A DNA stretch of 64,000 nucleotides from Gammaproteobacteria bacterium (GCA_022071965.1 JAJVIQ010000014.1:1-64000), one strand, 5' to 3'; positions 51,288 through 61,099 are shown, counted from the first letter of the stretch. Numbers and translations are program-made. The notes: generated by a model from the sequence alone, not told the origin.

Positions 51288-52916
51288 ATGCGCCGGCAGC
51301 GGGTCATCAGCCGGCTGCAGCTCGGTCCCATCGTCGGCCACACCGACGAGGCGAGCGCGCGGATCTGGATCCGCGTATTCGACGACCCGATCAACTACAA
51401 GCTGCGGATCCAGGGCGCGGGTCTGTTCGACTTCGCGAGCACGGAGACTCAGCCCGAGTTCCGCACCGCCATCGCCACGGCCACGGGCCTGCGCCCGGAC
51501 TGGCGCTATCGCTACAGCGTCCTGCGCCGGGGGCGAGTCGTCGCCCGCTCGCGCGGGACCTTCCGCACCATGCCGGCGCCGGGTTCCATGGCCAACCTGC
51601 TCTTCTGCGTCATCTCCTGCAGCGCGACACACTACGACGGCCTGTGGGAGATGTTCAGCACATTCGTCGAGAAGGCGAAGCCGCACTTCGTGCTCATGGT
51701 GGGCGATCAGGTGTACATCGACGAGGACGAGCCCAACGTCTTCGCGGATCACTTCGAGTCCGGGCCCGTGGCGCGGCGCAAGGCGCTCGTCGACGCCTAC
51801 CAGGCCAACTGGTCGCGCGAGCCGGTGCGAAAGGTGATGGCGAGCGTGCCCGTCTACATGATGTGGGATGACCACGAGATCCGCGACGGCTGGGGCTCGC
51901 TCGCCTCCGACAGCCCGACGATGGCGGCGAAGTATCCGCGCGGCACGGAGATCTTCCGGAAGTGCAACGCCTACTTCGAGGACTGCCGCGACGTCTACTG
52001 GCACTTCCAGGCCTGCCGCAATCCGATGGCGCTGCCGGGTCAGACATTGCCCAACTACATCGAGACGGCACCGCTGCCCGGACAACGGCGCGCCATGCCC
52101 TACGTCTTCCAGTGCGGGCGGCTGGTTGTGCTGGTGCTGGACAGCCGCGGCGAGCGCGACGTGTTTCGCAAGGACTTCCCCATCCTCGGCGCCGAGCAGT
52201 GGGGTTTCATCAATCAGGTGTTCGACACGCTGCCGGCGGATGTGGAGGCGCTGGCGGTGGTGACGCCCACGCCGATCGCATCGATGGACCCCGACGGCCA
52301 GGTGCAGAGGCTGCTCGGGGACCGCACCGACGACATCGTCGCCTTCCGCCGTGGCGATCTGGACGGCGTGCTGCGCCCGCATACTTCCGGCGATGAAAAG
52401 GACATCCCGCTCGCCGTGGCGAACGTGCACCTCTCGCGTCTATTCGGGACGCCGCTCAACCTCGGCAACTACAAGGTCTCGAACATCGACGAGGCCCGCG
52501 ACCAGTGGTCGCACAAGTACGCCCGCGCCGAGCAGGCCGCCCTGTTGCGCTGGGCCGGGAAGGCGCGGGTCGCCAGCACGAGCGCCGGCCCGGCGCGCAG
52601 ACTCCTCTTTCTCTCCGGCGACATCCACGTCGGCTGCATCTTCGACATCGAGGCCTCGGACCCGGACTTCACCGCCGCCTCCCTCACCTCCTCCGGCATC
52701 AGCGTGCTGCAGGACGAGGTGCTGGTGGGCGTGTACGCAGACGAGAGCTTCACGGTCGCGCCGGGCATCCGCTCCACCCTGCGGGAGGTGGTGAAGGAGT
52801 TCAATTTCGGCGTGGTGCAGATCCTGCCGACCGGCGCGGGCGCGGAGATCACGCCCCTGCTCGCGCACGAGGGCAGCTCCACGGTGTGGGGGCTGGACGT
52901 AAAGGACCTGCTCTAG
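51288..52916 (+). CDS. PhoD-like metallophosphatase
   Basis: The 542-aa protein has an N-terminal fibronectin-like domain (GPIVGHTDEASARIWIR) and the PhoD-type metal-site motifs: CVISCSATHYDG, MVGDQVYIDEDEP, MWDDHEIRDGWGS and FLSGDIHVGCIF. PhoD enzymes use Fe and Ca to hydrolyse phosphomono- or diesters. No Tat or Sec signal is visible at the N-terminus, unlike classical PhoD, which suggests a cytoplasmic role or export by another route. It is coupled to the unknown gene upstream by a 2-bp gap. Confidence 0.85.
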   Translation: MRRQRVISRLQLGPIVGHTDEASARIWIRVFDDPINYKLRIQGAGLFDFASTETQPEFRTAIATATGLRPDWRYRYSVLRRGRVVARSRGTFRTMPAPGSMANLLFCVISCSATHYDGLWEMFSTFVEKAKPHFVLMVGDQVYIDEDEPNVFADHFESGPVARRKALVDAYQANWSREPVRKVMASVPVYMMWDDHEIRDGWGSLASDSPTMAAKYPRGTEIFRKCNAYFEDCRDVYWHFQACRNPMALPGQTLPNYIETAPLPGQRRAMPYVFQCGRLVVLVLDSRGERDVFRKDFPILGAEQWGFINQVFDTLPADVEALAVVTPTPIASMDPDGQVQRLLGDRTDDIVAFRRGDLDGVLRPHTSGDEKDIPLAVANVHLSRLFGTPLNLGNYKVSNIDEARDQWSHKYARAEQAALLRWAGKARVASTSAGPARRLLFLSGDIHVGCIFDIEASDPDFTAASLTSSGISVLQDEVLVGVYADESFTVAPGIRSTLREVVKEFNFGVVQILPTGAGAEITPLLAHEGSSTVWGLDVKDLL

Positions 52917-53252
52917 AGCGGCCGGGGGCAGTGGCCAGCCGCCCGTCAGCGGCGAAATGCCTGCCCGGGGGAGCCCTTCCCGGCCGTCGATTGGTGTCGG
53001 CCGGCGCCGGCATTCAAGGCCGGGGCCGCCGCGCCGCTAAACGTCATACCGCCCGGCCCCTTTCGCCCTGACTCTCCTCGCCTGCTCGCAGGGATGCGAA
53101 CGGGCCGGGCGGACCGGTTCTGCGACTTCGTTCACCGCTCCAGCGAGCGCGTCTTGGCCAGGAACCGGCATTCGCGGAGTCTTTCGATATCGCAGATGCC
53201 GCATCGCGCCGCTGAATGCGGTGCCAGTGGCACGTTGGACCAGGATCCGCAT
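52917..53252. other. Intergenic region without a recognisable gene
   Basis: This 336-bp GC-rich stretch shows no protein-like frame. A frame open to the next gene from 53094 has no ribosome site. Confidence 0.45.
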
Positions 53253-53837
53253 ATGACCCGTTTTTCGACAGACTTGAAGGCGGCGGCACGGATCAGCGGC
53301 GAGATCCGCCACGCCATCCAGGCATCGGGCGGACCGCTGCCCCCTGCCTTCATCGTTCAATTCCTGCTGGGCGACTGGTGCAGGTACCTGACCCTGACCC
53401 TGGACACCCACGGCGAGGAGAGCGAAGAGGTCCGCTCGGCCATGGAGACGACCGCCCTGCTGCTGTGGAGCGTGAGTCCGGTGCCCACGGAGGAGGAGAA
53501 GGCGGAGCTGGTCGAGCGCGCTCCGGAACTCATTGCCGGACTGAAGGACGGCATGAGGGCTGCGGGTTTCGGCAGGGATGAACAGGACGCCTTCCTGCTG
53601 CAGTTGCGGGACTGGCACGTCGATCTCATGGCCAGGCGCAAAGGCTACGAAGCGGCCGGCCGGGCCTTCGATCCGACTCGCAAGCCGTGTGGCGACGATA
53701 CCATCCAGCTCGATGCCCAGGACATCCGCTGCCGTGAGCTGATGGACATGCTCGACAACGCGGAGGCCGAGTACATCGAGCTCGTCGCCGAGGAGCTGCC
53801 CGGGCGTCGTGATACGCGGGGACCGGCCCGGCGCTGA
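53253..53837 (+). CDS. DUF1631-like protein, short form (194 aa)
   Basis: The product resembles the C-terminal region of DUF1631 proteins: LPPAFIVQFLLGDWCRYLTLTL, TTALLLWSVSP with PTEEEKAEL, and LIAGLKDGMRAAGF followed by DAFLLQLRDWHVDLM. DUF1631 proteins of Gammaproteobacteria are usually 700-800 residues, so this is a short stand-alone version or a relic that kept only one domain. No signal peptide or membrane helix is present. Function is unknown. Confidence 0.55.
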   Translation: MTRFSTDLKAAARISGEIRHAIQASGGPLPPAFIVQFLLGDWCRYLTLTLDTHGEESEEVRSAMETTALLLWSVSPVPTEEEKAELVERAPELIAGLKDGMRAAGFGRDEQDAFLLQLRDWHVDLMARRKGYEAAGRAFDPTRKPCGDDTIQLDAQDIRCRELMDMLDNAEAEYIELVAEELPGRRDTRGPARR

Positions 53838-53929
53838 CGGGACCCCCGGGTCTCGGCGACAGGGAGCCGGACCGCGGCCGGCGTCGCCCCACGACCGATG
53901 CTGCGCCCGTGCGCGCGCCGTGCGGCAGT

Positions 53930-54112
53930 TCAGCTCGACGGGTTCGATTTCTCCTGCAGGAGCTTCTCGTAGATCTCTTCGCGATGCACGGTCACCTCCT
54001 TCGGGGCATCGACCCCGATCCTGACCTGGTTGCCCTTCACGTTCAGGACCGTGACGGTGATACCGTCACCGATGTTCAGCGTTTCTCCTACGCGGCGGGT
54101 GAGGATGAGCAT
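53930..54112 (-). CDS. csrA: CsrA, post-transcriptional regulator
   Basis: The 60-aa protein starts [18 protein letters not shown] and has the RNA-binding region [19 protein letters not shown], both hallmarks of CsrA/RsmA. It binds GGA motifs in mRNA leaders as a dimer and controls carbon storage, motility and biofilm genes. The frame is open further upstream, but the short start gives the conserved N-terminus. The flanking genes are unrelated, unlike the common alaS-csrA arrangement. Confidence 0.95.
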   Translation of the reverse strand: MLILTRRVGETLNIGDGITVTVLNVKGNQVRIGVDAPKEVTVHREEIYEKLLQEKSNPSS

Positions 54113-54413
54113 GGAGGAGCCTTTCGCGGTACACGTTTTTTCGACACGCAAATGATATTGAAGCCGCCGGACCATGGGAACGCCGGAAACACGACGGGTA
54201 CCACACTCATCCATTCAGGAAAAACCTTCCACCGGACGGACTCCTGGCCCGGCGCACAGCATCGAGAAACATTCATTTCCGCGCCTCGCCAGGAGACCGG
54301 ATCGATCGGGACGCGTGCTCGCGGACTGGATCTCCGCCGCCGCTTGGCTGATCGTGCGAACGGTGCAAAGCTGTGCGGCAATCGTACCGTGGTATTGAAC
54401 GCGGAGAGACGGC

Positions 54414-54761
54414 ATGAAATTCCTGGGCAGCTGCCACTGCGGCAGCGTGGCGTTCGAGGTCGAGGGCACGCTGGACAAGGTCGTGTCCTGCAATTGCTCG
54501 ATCTGCCAGCGCCGGGGCTCCCTCCTGTGGTTCGTGCCGCGGGAACGGCTGCGCCTCATCACCCCTGAGAAGAACGCGAGCACGTACTCGTTCCACAGGC
54601 ACCTCATCAGGCACCGCTTCTGCCCGAACTGCGGCATCCATCCCTACGCCGAGGGCCGCGACGCGAACGGCGCCCGCACGGCGGCCATCAACGTCCGCTG
54701 CCTGGAGGGGATCGATCTCGCCTCGATACCCGTGACCGAGTTCGACGGCAGTTCGCTGTGA
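54414..54761 (+). CDS. GFA-family zinc protein, short form (115 aa)
   Basis: Cysteine motifs SCHCGSVAFEV, SCNCSICQRRG and FCPNCGIHPYAEG place this protein in the GFA/CENP-V fold. It is only distantly like the member at 4679. The family contains formaldehyde-related enzymes and many proteins of unknown activity. The ATG follows the purine-rich GCGGAGAGACGGC, a plausible ribosome site. Confidence 0.88.
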   Translation: MKFLGSCHCGSVAFEVEGTLDKVVSCNCSICQRRGSLLWFVPRERLRLITPEKNASTYSFHRHLIRHRFCPNCGIHPYAEGRDANGARTAAINVRCLEGIDLASIPVTEFDGSSL

Positions 54762-55115
54762 GCGAGGCGACGGACCCGCGAGGTTCCAGAGGGAGGTGCG
54801 ACCTCCCGATCGTCGTTCCGCCGGCAGACGGCGAATCGCCGCCCCGGACGCGATGGTTGCGCAGCCGCGGGCGATCCGGCACGTCGTTCTCCGCGCTGCG
54901 ACGGGAGGCATGGCGCATCCTCGCCGCATGATCCGCTGGCCAGCGCCCGACGGAGCGCGGCCTTCCAATGTCGGGCCGGCGGTGCTTTAATTGCCTCGTG
55001 CACGCGCTCCTCGCCGCGATCAGTAACCGTCGCGACGCGTCTGCAGTAACCGTGGCTCGGCGGCGCAACCGCCGCAGTACCCAGACCAACGACACCCCGG
55101 GATGGATTGCAGGCA
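54762..55115. other. Intergenic region without a recognisable gene
   Basis: This 354-bp stretch has no protein-like frame and no long repeat. A small inverted repeat around GCCGGCAGACGGCGAATCGC is the only structure noted. Confidence 0.4.
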
Positions 55116-55922
55116 ATGACCAGCGTTTTCGAGAGGCATCGCGCCGATTTGCAGACGTTGTCCGACAGCGGCACGCTGATGCTGAGCGATCTGCACCTGC
55201 GCCTTCTGGCGCAGGACGGGAAGCTGAGCGATCCGTCATCCGAGAAGGTGGCGCGCCGGATCAGGGGAACCTTCGAGCGCCGGTACCAGGCATGGTTCAG
55301 CGAGGCCGCCGCGCTGATTCGGCAGCTGCTGCCCGAGCGTCACGCGGAATTCGTCGAGCTTTACCACAGCGACAATGGCAGCGGCGTGACGACCGTGGCC
55401 AACTATTGCATTCGCGATTGGCTCCGGGGTGTGCGGATCAGCACCCGGCGGGACGCGCGCCAGGACGGCGATCTGCACGATCTGGCCACCGTTTCAAATC
55501 GCTTCACGCTCCAGCTGGCGATACTCCGCGCCGCCTCACGGCGCTTCGAGAGCGGGTTGTTCGACATCTGGCGCAGCGTGCAGTCCGACGTGCTCAGCTC
55601 GGAGCTGCAGACCGCGCGGTCGCTTGCCGAGCGTGGCTTCCCGCGCGCCGCCGGTGCGGTGGCGGGTGTCGTGCTCGTGAAGCACCTGGGCGAGCTCGCG
55701 CAGAGCCACGACGTGGATGTGCCCGAGGCCTGCGCGGAGATCGAAACGCTCGGCGACGTCCTGAAGAAAGAGAACGTCATCGACATGAGGGCCTGGCAGG
55801 ACGTACGACGGCTCGGCGACATCAGGCGGTTGTGCGATCACGTCCGGGAGCGGGATCCAACCGCGGCGGAGGTCGAGGAGCTCATCTCCGGCGTCGAGCG
55901 GATCACCCGTACCGTGCGCTGA
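55116..55922 (+). CDS. Helical protein with C-terminal HEPN/DUF4145-like region (268 aa)
   Basis: The protein is largely helical and has no signal peptide. The C-terminal part (from about residue 175: TARSLAERGFPRAAGAVAG, then VLVKHLGELA, LKKENVIDMRAWQ and RRLGDIRRLCDH) has the order of helices of DUF4145/HEPN-like domains, which occur in nucleases, abortive infection and restriction-linked proteins. The catalytic RxxxxH motif of HEPN RNases is not clearly present. The gene is isolated, so the role is open. Confidence 0.6.
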   Translation: MTSVFERHRADLQTLSDSGTLMLSDLHLRLLAQDGKLSDPSSEKVARRIRGTFERRYQAWFSEAAALIRQLLPERHAEFVELYHSDNGSGVTTVANYCIRDWLRGVRISTRRDARQDGDLHDLATVSNRFTLQLAILRAASRRFESGLFDIWRSVQSDVLSSELQTARSLAERGFPRAAGAVAGVVLVKHLGELAQSHDVDVPEACAEIETLGDVLKKENVIDMRAWQDVRRLGDIRRLCDHVRERDPTAAEVEELISGVERITRTVR

Positions 55923-56091
55923 CCGCATGAGCCGGGCCGCATCGCGTCTTGCGGCAACCGGAAACGCGCCGCCCGCACGATCGGCGCGCCAGAGATCGGC
56001 CCATTCATCAACCGGGACGAGAGAGGCGGGAGAGCACGGCAACGATCCACCTGCAGTGACCACGCCACGCAAGTCCGGAAAGGAGCTCGCC

Positions 56092-57294
56092 ATGGCCGCA
56101 CGCCCCGCCGCACGCCGCCACACCCGGCAGCGGGTTACAGCCCGGTCCCCCGTGCCCCCCAGCGCCACGATCGCGTTGCGCGATAATCTCGCCGCCATCG
56201 ACGTCCACGTGACCGCTGTCCAGAAACCCGTCCGTGCGGTGCAGGACCTCATCGGCGAGGTCAAGGCGCCGCTCGCGTTTCCCCGCAGCCTGCACCAGGA
56301 CCTGACCGACCTGCACCGGCTGCTCGCCTCGCTTCGCGTCACGGTCACGCCCCTGTCACTTCTCCCGGGTCCGATCGGTCCGGCATCTCGTGCCCTGAAG
56401 CAGACGCTGGAGGCGCTCGCCGGACCACCGCAGAGCGGCTCGATCGGACGCGCGCGCGATCTCGTCGGCCGGATCGGCACGGAGATCGAGCCGCTGCGCA
56501 GGCTGGTCGAGAGGATCGAGACCCCGGTGGCGGACGCCGTTGCGGCGGTCGATGCGATCGAATCGAACGTCGCCTATCTGCGCGACATGGTTGCCAGCGT
56601 CATCGCCTACTACGGCTCACAGCCGCCGAAAGACGTCGAGGCGTGCGCCGCCCGGCTCAACACACCGGTCGCGGCCGTGCGAGCGGTGCTCGACGAGACC
56701 GCCGCCCGCGTAGCGGGTTTCTTCGCGATGATCGAGAAGACGCTGCGTTCAGCGCTCGCCGTACTGAAGCCGATTGGCGACGTCGTGCGTGCGGGGCAGA
56801 GCCTGCTCAGCGTCTTCCGCGGCAAGGCCATGAAGGCGATTCTGGGCGTTCTAACCCGGTTCTCGAACGGCATCAAGCCATACGTGAACAAGGTCGAGAT
56901 CGTGGTGCGGGTGGCGATAAATCGCCTGCTCAGGAAGATCGGCCTCAGCATGGACACCTTTACCGGCTACATTCGCAAGGTGATCAATGCGCTCAATCCG
57001 ATGAAGCCAATCGAGCGGGCCGTGAACGCCGCGCTGGCGTCGGTCCGGAAGTTCATCGCACAGCTCATCGACGTCAGCGCGATCGACGAGCTGCTCGAGA
57101 TCCTTTCGGACCTCGAGCGCCAGCTTACACGAGCCGTGGAGGCGTTCCTCCGAAGCCGGTGCAAGGCGGTGCTGGACCCGGCTCCCGGCCGGTTCGCCCG
57201 GGGGCACGGCCCACGGAGGACTCGCCGGATCCACTCGCAGAAGACCCGGTCGCCCGCAATCCGGCAATCCCGGCTCCTGGCTAGGCCCGCTTGA
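56092..57294 (+). CDS. Unknown long helical protein (400 aa)
   Basis: AAGGAG precedes ATG 56092. After a basic N-terminus the protein consists of long amphipathic helices (ALRDNLAAIDVHVTAVQKPV, TEIEPLRRLVERIETPV, RFSNGIKPYVNKVEIVVRVA) with few aromatic residues, and ends in an Arg-rich tail. It looks like a coiled-coil or apolipoprotein-like structural protein. There is no signal peptide or strong membrane helix. Its 3' end overlaps the convergent GlsB gene by 14 bp. No family is recognised. Confidence 0.6.
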   Translation: MAARPAARRHTRQRVTARSPVPPSATIALRDNLAAIDVHVTAVQKPVRAVQDLIGEVKAPLAFPRSLHQDLTDLHRLLASLRVTVTPLSLLPGPIGPASRALKQTLEALAGPPQSGSIGRARDLVGRIGTEIEPLRRLVERIETPVADAVAAVDAIESNVAYLRDMVASVIAYYGSQPPKDVEACAARLNTPVAAVRAVLDETAARVAGFFAMIEKTLRSALAVLKPIGDVVRAGQSLLSVFRGKAMKAILGVLTRFSNGIKPYVNKVEIVVRVAINRLLRKIGLSMDTFTGYIRKVINALNPMKPIERAVNAALASVRKFIAQLIDVSAIDELLEILSDLERQLTRAVEAFLRSRCKAVLDPAPGRFARGHGPRRTRRIHSQKTRSPAIRQSRLLARPA

Positions 57295-57526
57295 TGATGC
57301 GCAGGATGACGATCAGGATGATCGCGCCGATGGCCGCCACGATGATGCTGCCCAGCAGCCCGTACCCCTGAGCCAGGCCCAGGCTGCGGAACACGTAGCC
57401 GCCGACGAGCGCACCGAGTATGCCGACGACCATGTCGCCCACCACGCCGTAGCCGCCGCCCTGGACGATCCGCCCCGCCAGCCACCCGGCGATCAGGCCC
57501 ACCAGCAGCAACCAGACGATATCCAT
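57281..57526 (-). CDS. GlsB/YeaQ/YmgE-family small membrane protein
   Basis: The 81-aa product has three hydrophobic helices with Gly-rich motifs (LLVGLIAGWLAGRIVQGGGYG, VVGILGALVGGYVF, IIVAAIGAIILIVILRII). This is the transglycosylase-associated/GlsB family of small inner-membrane stress proteins. GGGGGGAA lies upstream of the ATG. The family is often induced by general or osmotic stress; the exact function is unknown. Confidence 0.92.
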   Translation of the reverse strand: MDIVWLLLVGLIAGWLAGRIVQGGGYGVVGDMVVGILGALVGGYVFRSLGLAQGYGLLGSIIVAAIGAIILIVILRIIKRA

Positions 57527-57804
57527 ACGTTCCCCCCCAAACCTCATGCATGCAGGCACATCGTTGCGCGGGCAGGGTTCGCCTGCCGCCCGCCTCGCAT
57601 GCTCGCTCGCGCCGCGTCTTCAGCATCGTCGGGCGCCATGCCGCCAGCAGCGCCGTCCCAGCGAACGCCGGAGGCCGTCTTGTTCGGCCGGAAAGCGCGG
57701 GCCCGCCGTCGTGCGCATGGCGGTCGTAGTTTTCGGCGCCCCACGACCTGCGCCAGCGGACTCTACCACCTTTGGCGGCCGATCGTGACGCCTGCCCCAC
57801 AGGT

Positions 57805-58245
57805 TCAGGGAACCGGGCGGCGATGCAAATGGGGAGCGCCGAAGATGAGCGGGTAGGCCGGCGCTGGCGGCCGATATCCGGTGCCATGCACGCGCAGCGA
57901 TCTGCCGTCCGCCGCCGCGCCGCCGGCAAGCTGCGTCACGACGAGGTCCTGGTCGCGATCGACGGTCACGGTCGCGCACTCGCCCGCCGCCAGGCGCGGC
58001 ACCATGTCGCGGATGGTGCGCAGGCTCGGCCGGTCACGCACGGAAACGCTCACGGCGGCCGCGCTCCGCGGACTCGTGCAGATCTGATAGGTCTCCGGCC
58101 ACGACGGCCACGCGAGCACCGCCGCGCCCCCGTAACGGTCGGTACGCCACGGGCTCCCTTCGGCGAGGACCCGCTGCGCATCCACCGGCTCGGTCGCGCA
58201 GCCCGCGAGCAACAGGGGCGCCAGGAAGTATGCTGCAATGCGCAT
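57805..58245 (-). CDS. Lipoprotein of unknown function (146 aa)
   Basis: The product starts MRIAAYFLAPLLLAGCATEP, a clear lipoprotein signal with lipobox LAGC. The mature part has two cysteines (YQICTSPRS, GECATVTV) and a basic C-terminus; no family is recognised. It is divergent from the 58450 gene. Confidence 0.65.
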   Translation of the reverse strand: MRIAAYFLAPLLLAGCATEPVDAQRVLAEGSPWRTDRYGGAAVLAWPSWPETYQICTSPRSAAAVSVSVRDRPSLRTIRDMVPRLAAGECATVTVDRDQDLVVTQLAGGAAADGRSLRVHGTGYRPPAPAYPLIFGAPHLHRRPVP

Positions 58246-58449
58246 ATGCACGCTCTTCTCTCCTGCGACCGGCCCGCGGCGGCCAAGTTCACGCGGCTTC
58301 ACTCCGATTCCCGGGCGCATGGACTCTGCCACGTCCTGAAAACGGCGGCCATCGATCCACGAGGACAGCGCGAGGTTGTGCGTTTAGAATGCCCGGGAGG
58401 AATATCAGGACCATCAACGCAGTATCGAATCGACCGAGGACGACCCATC

Positions 58450-58839
58450 ATGCATCGCAGGATCCCCGCACTCGTCTTGACGGCAACGCTGACGGCGATC
58501 GCCGCGCCTGCATCGGCGTTCTTCACGGAGTTTCTGGACCGGTCCCCCCTGGCGTATTTCACGGACAGGGACAGGGAGATGCTCAACGCAGCCAGCAGAG
58601 ACGCACTGAACGGCGCGGACGGGGCGACCACGGAGTGGACGAACAGCGATACGGGTCATGGCGGCAGCGTCACGCCCCTGAACTCCTACGAGCGTGGCGG
58701 CAGGCCGTGTCGCGCCGTGAAGTATCACAACGAGGCGGAAGGCTACACGAGCGATGGAATCTTCGAGATGTGCAAGGCGGGCGACGAGGGGCCCATGGGC
58801 GGCTGGAAGTTCACCGGCGACAAACCGCGTTCCAGGTAG
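58450..58839 (+). CDS. Secreted protein like the 17-kDa surface antigen C-terminal region (129 aa)
   Basis: A signal peptide ends near PASA-FF. The mature part carries the pattern REMLNAASRDALNGADGATTEW followed by GSVTPLNSY, RPCRAVKYHNEAEG and FEMCKAGDEG. This pattern resembles the C-terminal portion of rickettsial 17-kDa surface antigen-type proteins, where a short repeat region precedes a domain with two cysteines. The glycine-zipper part usually found before it is missing. It probably works at the cell envelope. Confidence 0.65.
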   Translation: MHRRIPALVLTATLTAIAAPASAFFTEFLDRSPLAYFTDRDREMLNAASRDALNGADGATTEWTNSDTGHGGSVTPLNSYERGGRPCRAVKYHNEAEGYTSDGIFEMCKAGDEGPMGGWKFTGDKPRSR

Positions 58840-58939
58840 TCGTGAGGGCTTTTCGTCTCCAGCCGGCCGCGGCGCCTGTGCGGGGTGAAGAAATACAAGG
58901 GGCCATGACTGGTGTCCGTCGCTCCTCACCGGCCCGTTT

Positions 58940-59929
58940 TCATGTCGCCGCGCCGGCATAAGCGGATCCCGCCTGCCTCCGCCGCCAGGTCGCCGGGGCG
59001 ACGCCGACGACCTTCTTGAAGGCGCGGCTGAACGCCGCCTCGGAGTCGTAACCCACCTCGGTCGCCACGCCGGCGACGGTCGACGTCCCGCGTACGAGCA
59101 GTCCGGCTGCAACCTGCATGCGCCAGTGCGTGAGATAGTGCATCGGCGGCTGGCCGACGAAATGCTGGAACCGCTCCGCGAGCACGGACCGCGAGGTCCC
59201 CGCCTGCCGGGCAAGCCCGTCCAGCGTCCAGGAGTGCGCCGGGCGCTCGTGCAGCAGCGACAGCGCCCGGCCCACGTGCCGATCGCGCAGACCCGCCAGC
59301 CACCCCGTCTGATCCGGCGGCAGCGAATTCAGATAGCGCCGCACCACCTCCACGAACATCAGCTCGCTCATGCGCGCGAGCATGCACTCCCCGCCGGCGC
59401 TCTGCTGATTCGCCTCGCGCAATGCGAAGCGGACGAAATGGCTCAGCCAATCCTCCCCGGGCTGCTCGCTCACGTGCAGCACGCGCGGCAGTGTCGCGAG
59501 CAGCGGATTGAATGGCCGCGCGTCGCAGCCCAGGAAGCCGCAGATCACGCGCGATCCGTCGGGCCCGCCGCCACCCTGGCGGATCTTGATCGGCAGCGGC
59601 GGATGCGGCGGCCTGGGCATCGTATTGGCGTCGGGCGGCGCGCGCATCCCCGGCGCGCTCGACATGACGTGGGCGTCGCCGTGCGGAAAGACGATCACGT
59701 CGCCGGCCTCGAGCCGCGCCGGCGGTTCGTCGATGAGTCCGGCCCAGCAAGAACCCCTGGTGAGTACGTGGTACTCGATGAGGTGCTGCGCGCCGGGCAT
59801 GACGTGAGGCGCGAGCAGCCGGCCCGGCGGCGCCTCGGCCACCCACGGCGAGGAGGCGTCGATGTCGAAAAACACCGCGCCGGTCAGTCTTACGGTACGC
59901 AGCACGTCCGACAGCGTGTCAGCACCCAT
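58940..59929 (-). CDS. AraC-family regulator with cupin sensor domain
   Basis: The 329-aa protein has an N-terminal AraC-binding cupin domain (LIEYHVLTRGSCWAGL, LEAGDVIVFPHGDAHV) and a complete C-terminal double helix-turn-helix (WTLDGLARQAGTSRSVLAERFQ, then VATEVGYDSEAAFSRAFKK). This is the cupin_6 subfamily, which often controls a divergent oxidoreductase or methyltransferase. A SAM-dependent methyltransferase gene is divergent, 231 bp away, and is the likely target. Confidence 0.9.
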   Translation of the reverse strand: MGADTLSDVLRTVRLTGAVFFDIDASSPWVAEAPPGRLLAPHVMPGAQHLIEYHVLTRGSCWAGLIDEPPARLEAGDVIVFPHGDAHVMSSAPGMRAPPDANTMPRPPHPPLPIKIRQGGGGPDGSRVICGFLGCDARPFNPLLATLPRVLHVSEQPGEDWLSHFVRFALREANQQSAGGECMLARMSELMFVEVVRRYLNSLPPDQTGWLAGLRDRHVGRALSLLHERPAHSWTLDGLARQAGTSRSVLAERFQHFVGQPPMHYLTHWRMQVAAGLLVRGTSTVAGVATEVGYDSEAAFSRAFKKVVGVAPATWRRRQAGSAYAGAAT

Positions 59930-60160
59930 GGTCCCGCCTCCCGTGGACACATGAACCAGCCTGGCGGTCGCGCCTGCGGAAATGCCGGACTGTCCGGCAA
60001 GAACCGCGGACGGCAGGTCATGGAGGTACCTGTGCCGCGTTCCTAGAATGCGCGCCGCAGGGTGGCAATTGTACGTGATGGCGGCACCGAGCGGTCTCGC
60101 CCATCCGACCTCACGCGCGCCACCCGGCGACAGTGTTCAACAATGGCTTGGAGAGAAATC

Positions 60161-61030
60161 ATGGCTATGGCAATACCTCATGCAGTGAAGAGTTTCCTCA
60201 ACACCGGTGTCAGCATCACCGCCGCGCCGGTCGATCTGAAGGCGGTGAAGGCGAAGCAGCAGGCGACCTGGGCCTCGGGGGATTACTCGGTGGTGGGCGC
60301 GACGCTGAACATCGTCGCCGAATCCCTGTGCGAGACGGTCGACCTGCGCGCCGGCGATTGCGTTCTGGACGTGGCCTGCGGCAGCGGCAACGTGGCGCTG
60401 GCCGCGGCGCGGCGGTGGTGCGACGTCGTCGGCATCGACTACGTCCCTTCGCTGGTCACCCGGGCGCAGCAGCGCGCCGCCGCCGAGCGCCTGCCCGTGA
60501 CGTTCAAGGCGGGCGACGCCGAGCAACTCGAGTTCGCCGACTCGTCCTTCGACGTGGTGATGTCGGTGGTCGGCGTGATGTTCGCCGCGGATCAGGAGCG
60601 GGCCGCGGGCGAGCTGCTGCGCGTGTGCCGCTCGGGCGGCAGGATCGCGCTGGCGAACTGGACGCCGGAAGGATTCCTCGGGCAGCTCTTCAGGACCGTC
60701 GGCAGGCACGTGCCGCCGCCCCCGGGCGTGAAGTCGCCGATGCTGTGGGGTACGGAGCCTCGCCTCGCGGAATTGTTCGGCCACGAGGCCGCCGACATCC
60801 GTGTTGCGCGCCGACATTTCGTCTTCCGCTATCGCTCGCCGGCGCACTGGCTGGAGGTGTTCCGCACCTACTATGGACCGATGCAGCGCGCCTTCGCGGC
60901 CCTCGACGAGAATGGGCGCGCGGGCCTCACGCGCGATCTGCTGGGGCTGCTCGACCGCATGAACCGCTCCGCCGACGAGACGCTCGTCCTGCCGGGCGAG
61001 TATCTCGAGGTCGTGATCACGCGCCGTTGA
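60161..61030 (+). CDS. Class I SAM-dependent methyltransferase
   Basis: The 289-aa protein has the SAM-binding motif VLDVACGSGNVALAAA near residue 68, the acidic VGIDYVPS after it, AGDAEQLEFADSSFD and GRIALANWTPEG. This is the UbiE-like/Methyltransf_11 group. The acceptor is unknown. GGAGAGAA precedes ATG 60161. The AraC gene transcribed the other way suggests control by an inducer. Confidence 0.88.
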   Translation: MAMAIPHAVKSFLNTGVSITAAPVDLKAVKAKQQATWASGDYSVVGATLNIVAESLCETVDLRAGDCVLDVACGSGNVALAAARRWCDVVGIDYVPSLVTRAQQRAAAERLPVTFKAGDAEQLEFADSSFDVVMSVVGVMFAADQERAAGELLRVCRSGGRIALANWTPEGFLGQLFRTVGRHVPPPPGVKSPMLWGTEPRLAELFGHEAADIRVARRHFVFRYRSPAHWLEVFRTYYGPMQRAFAALDENGRAGLTRDLLGLLDRMNRSADETLVLPGEYLEVVITRR

Positions 61031-61099
61031 GCCGCGCGGGCGCGGCACGATCGTCGTCCCTGACCGCTCCATGCGGCACTGAAGTGCCCATCACACCCG

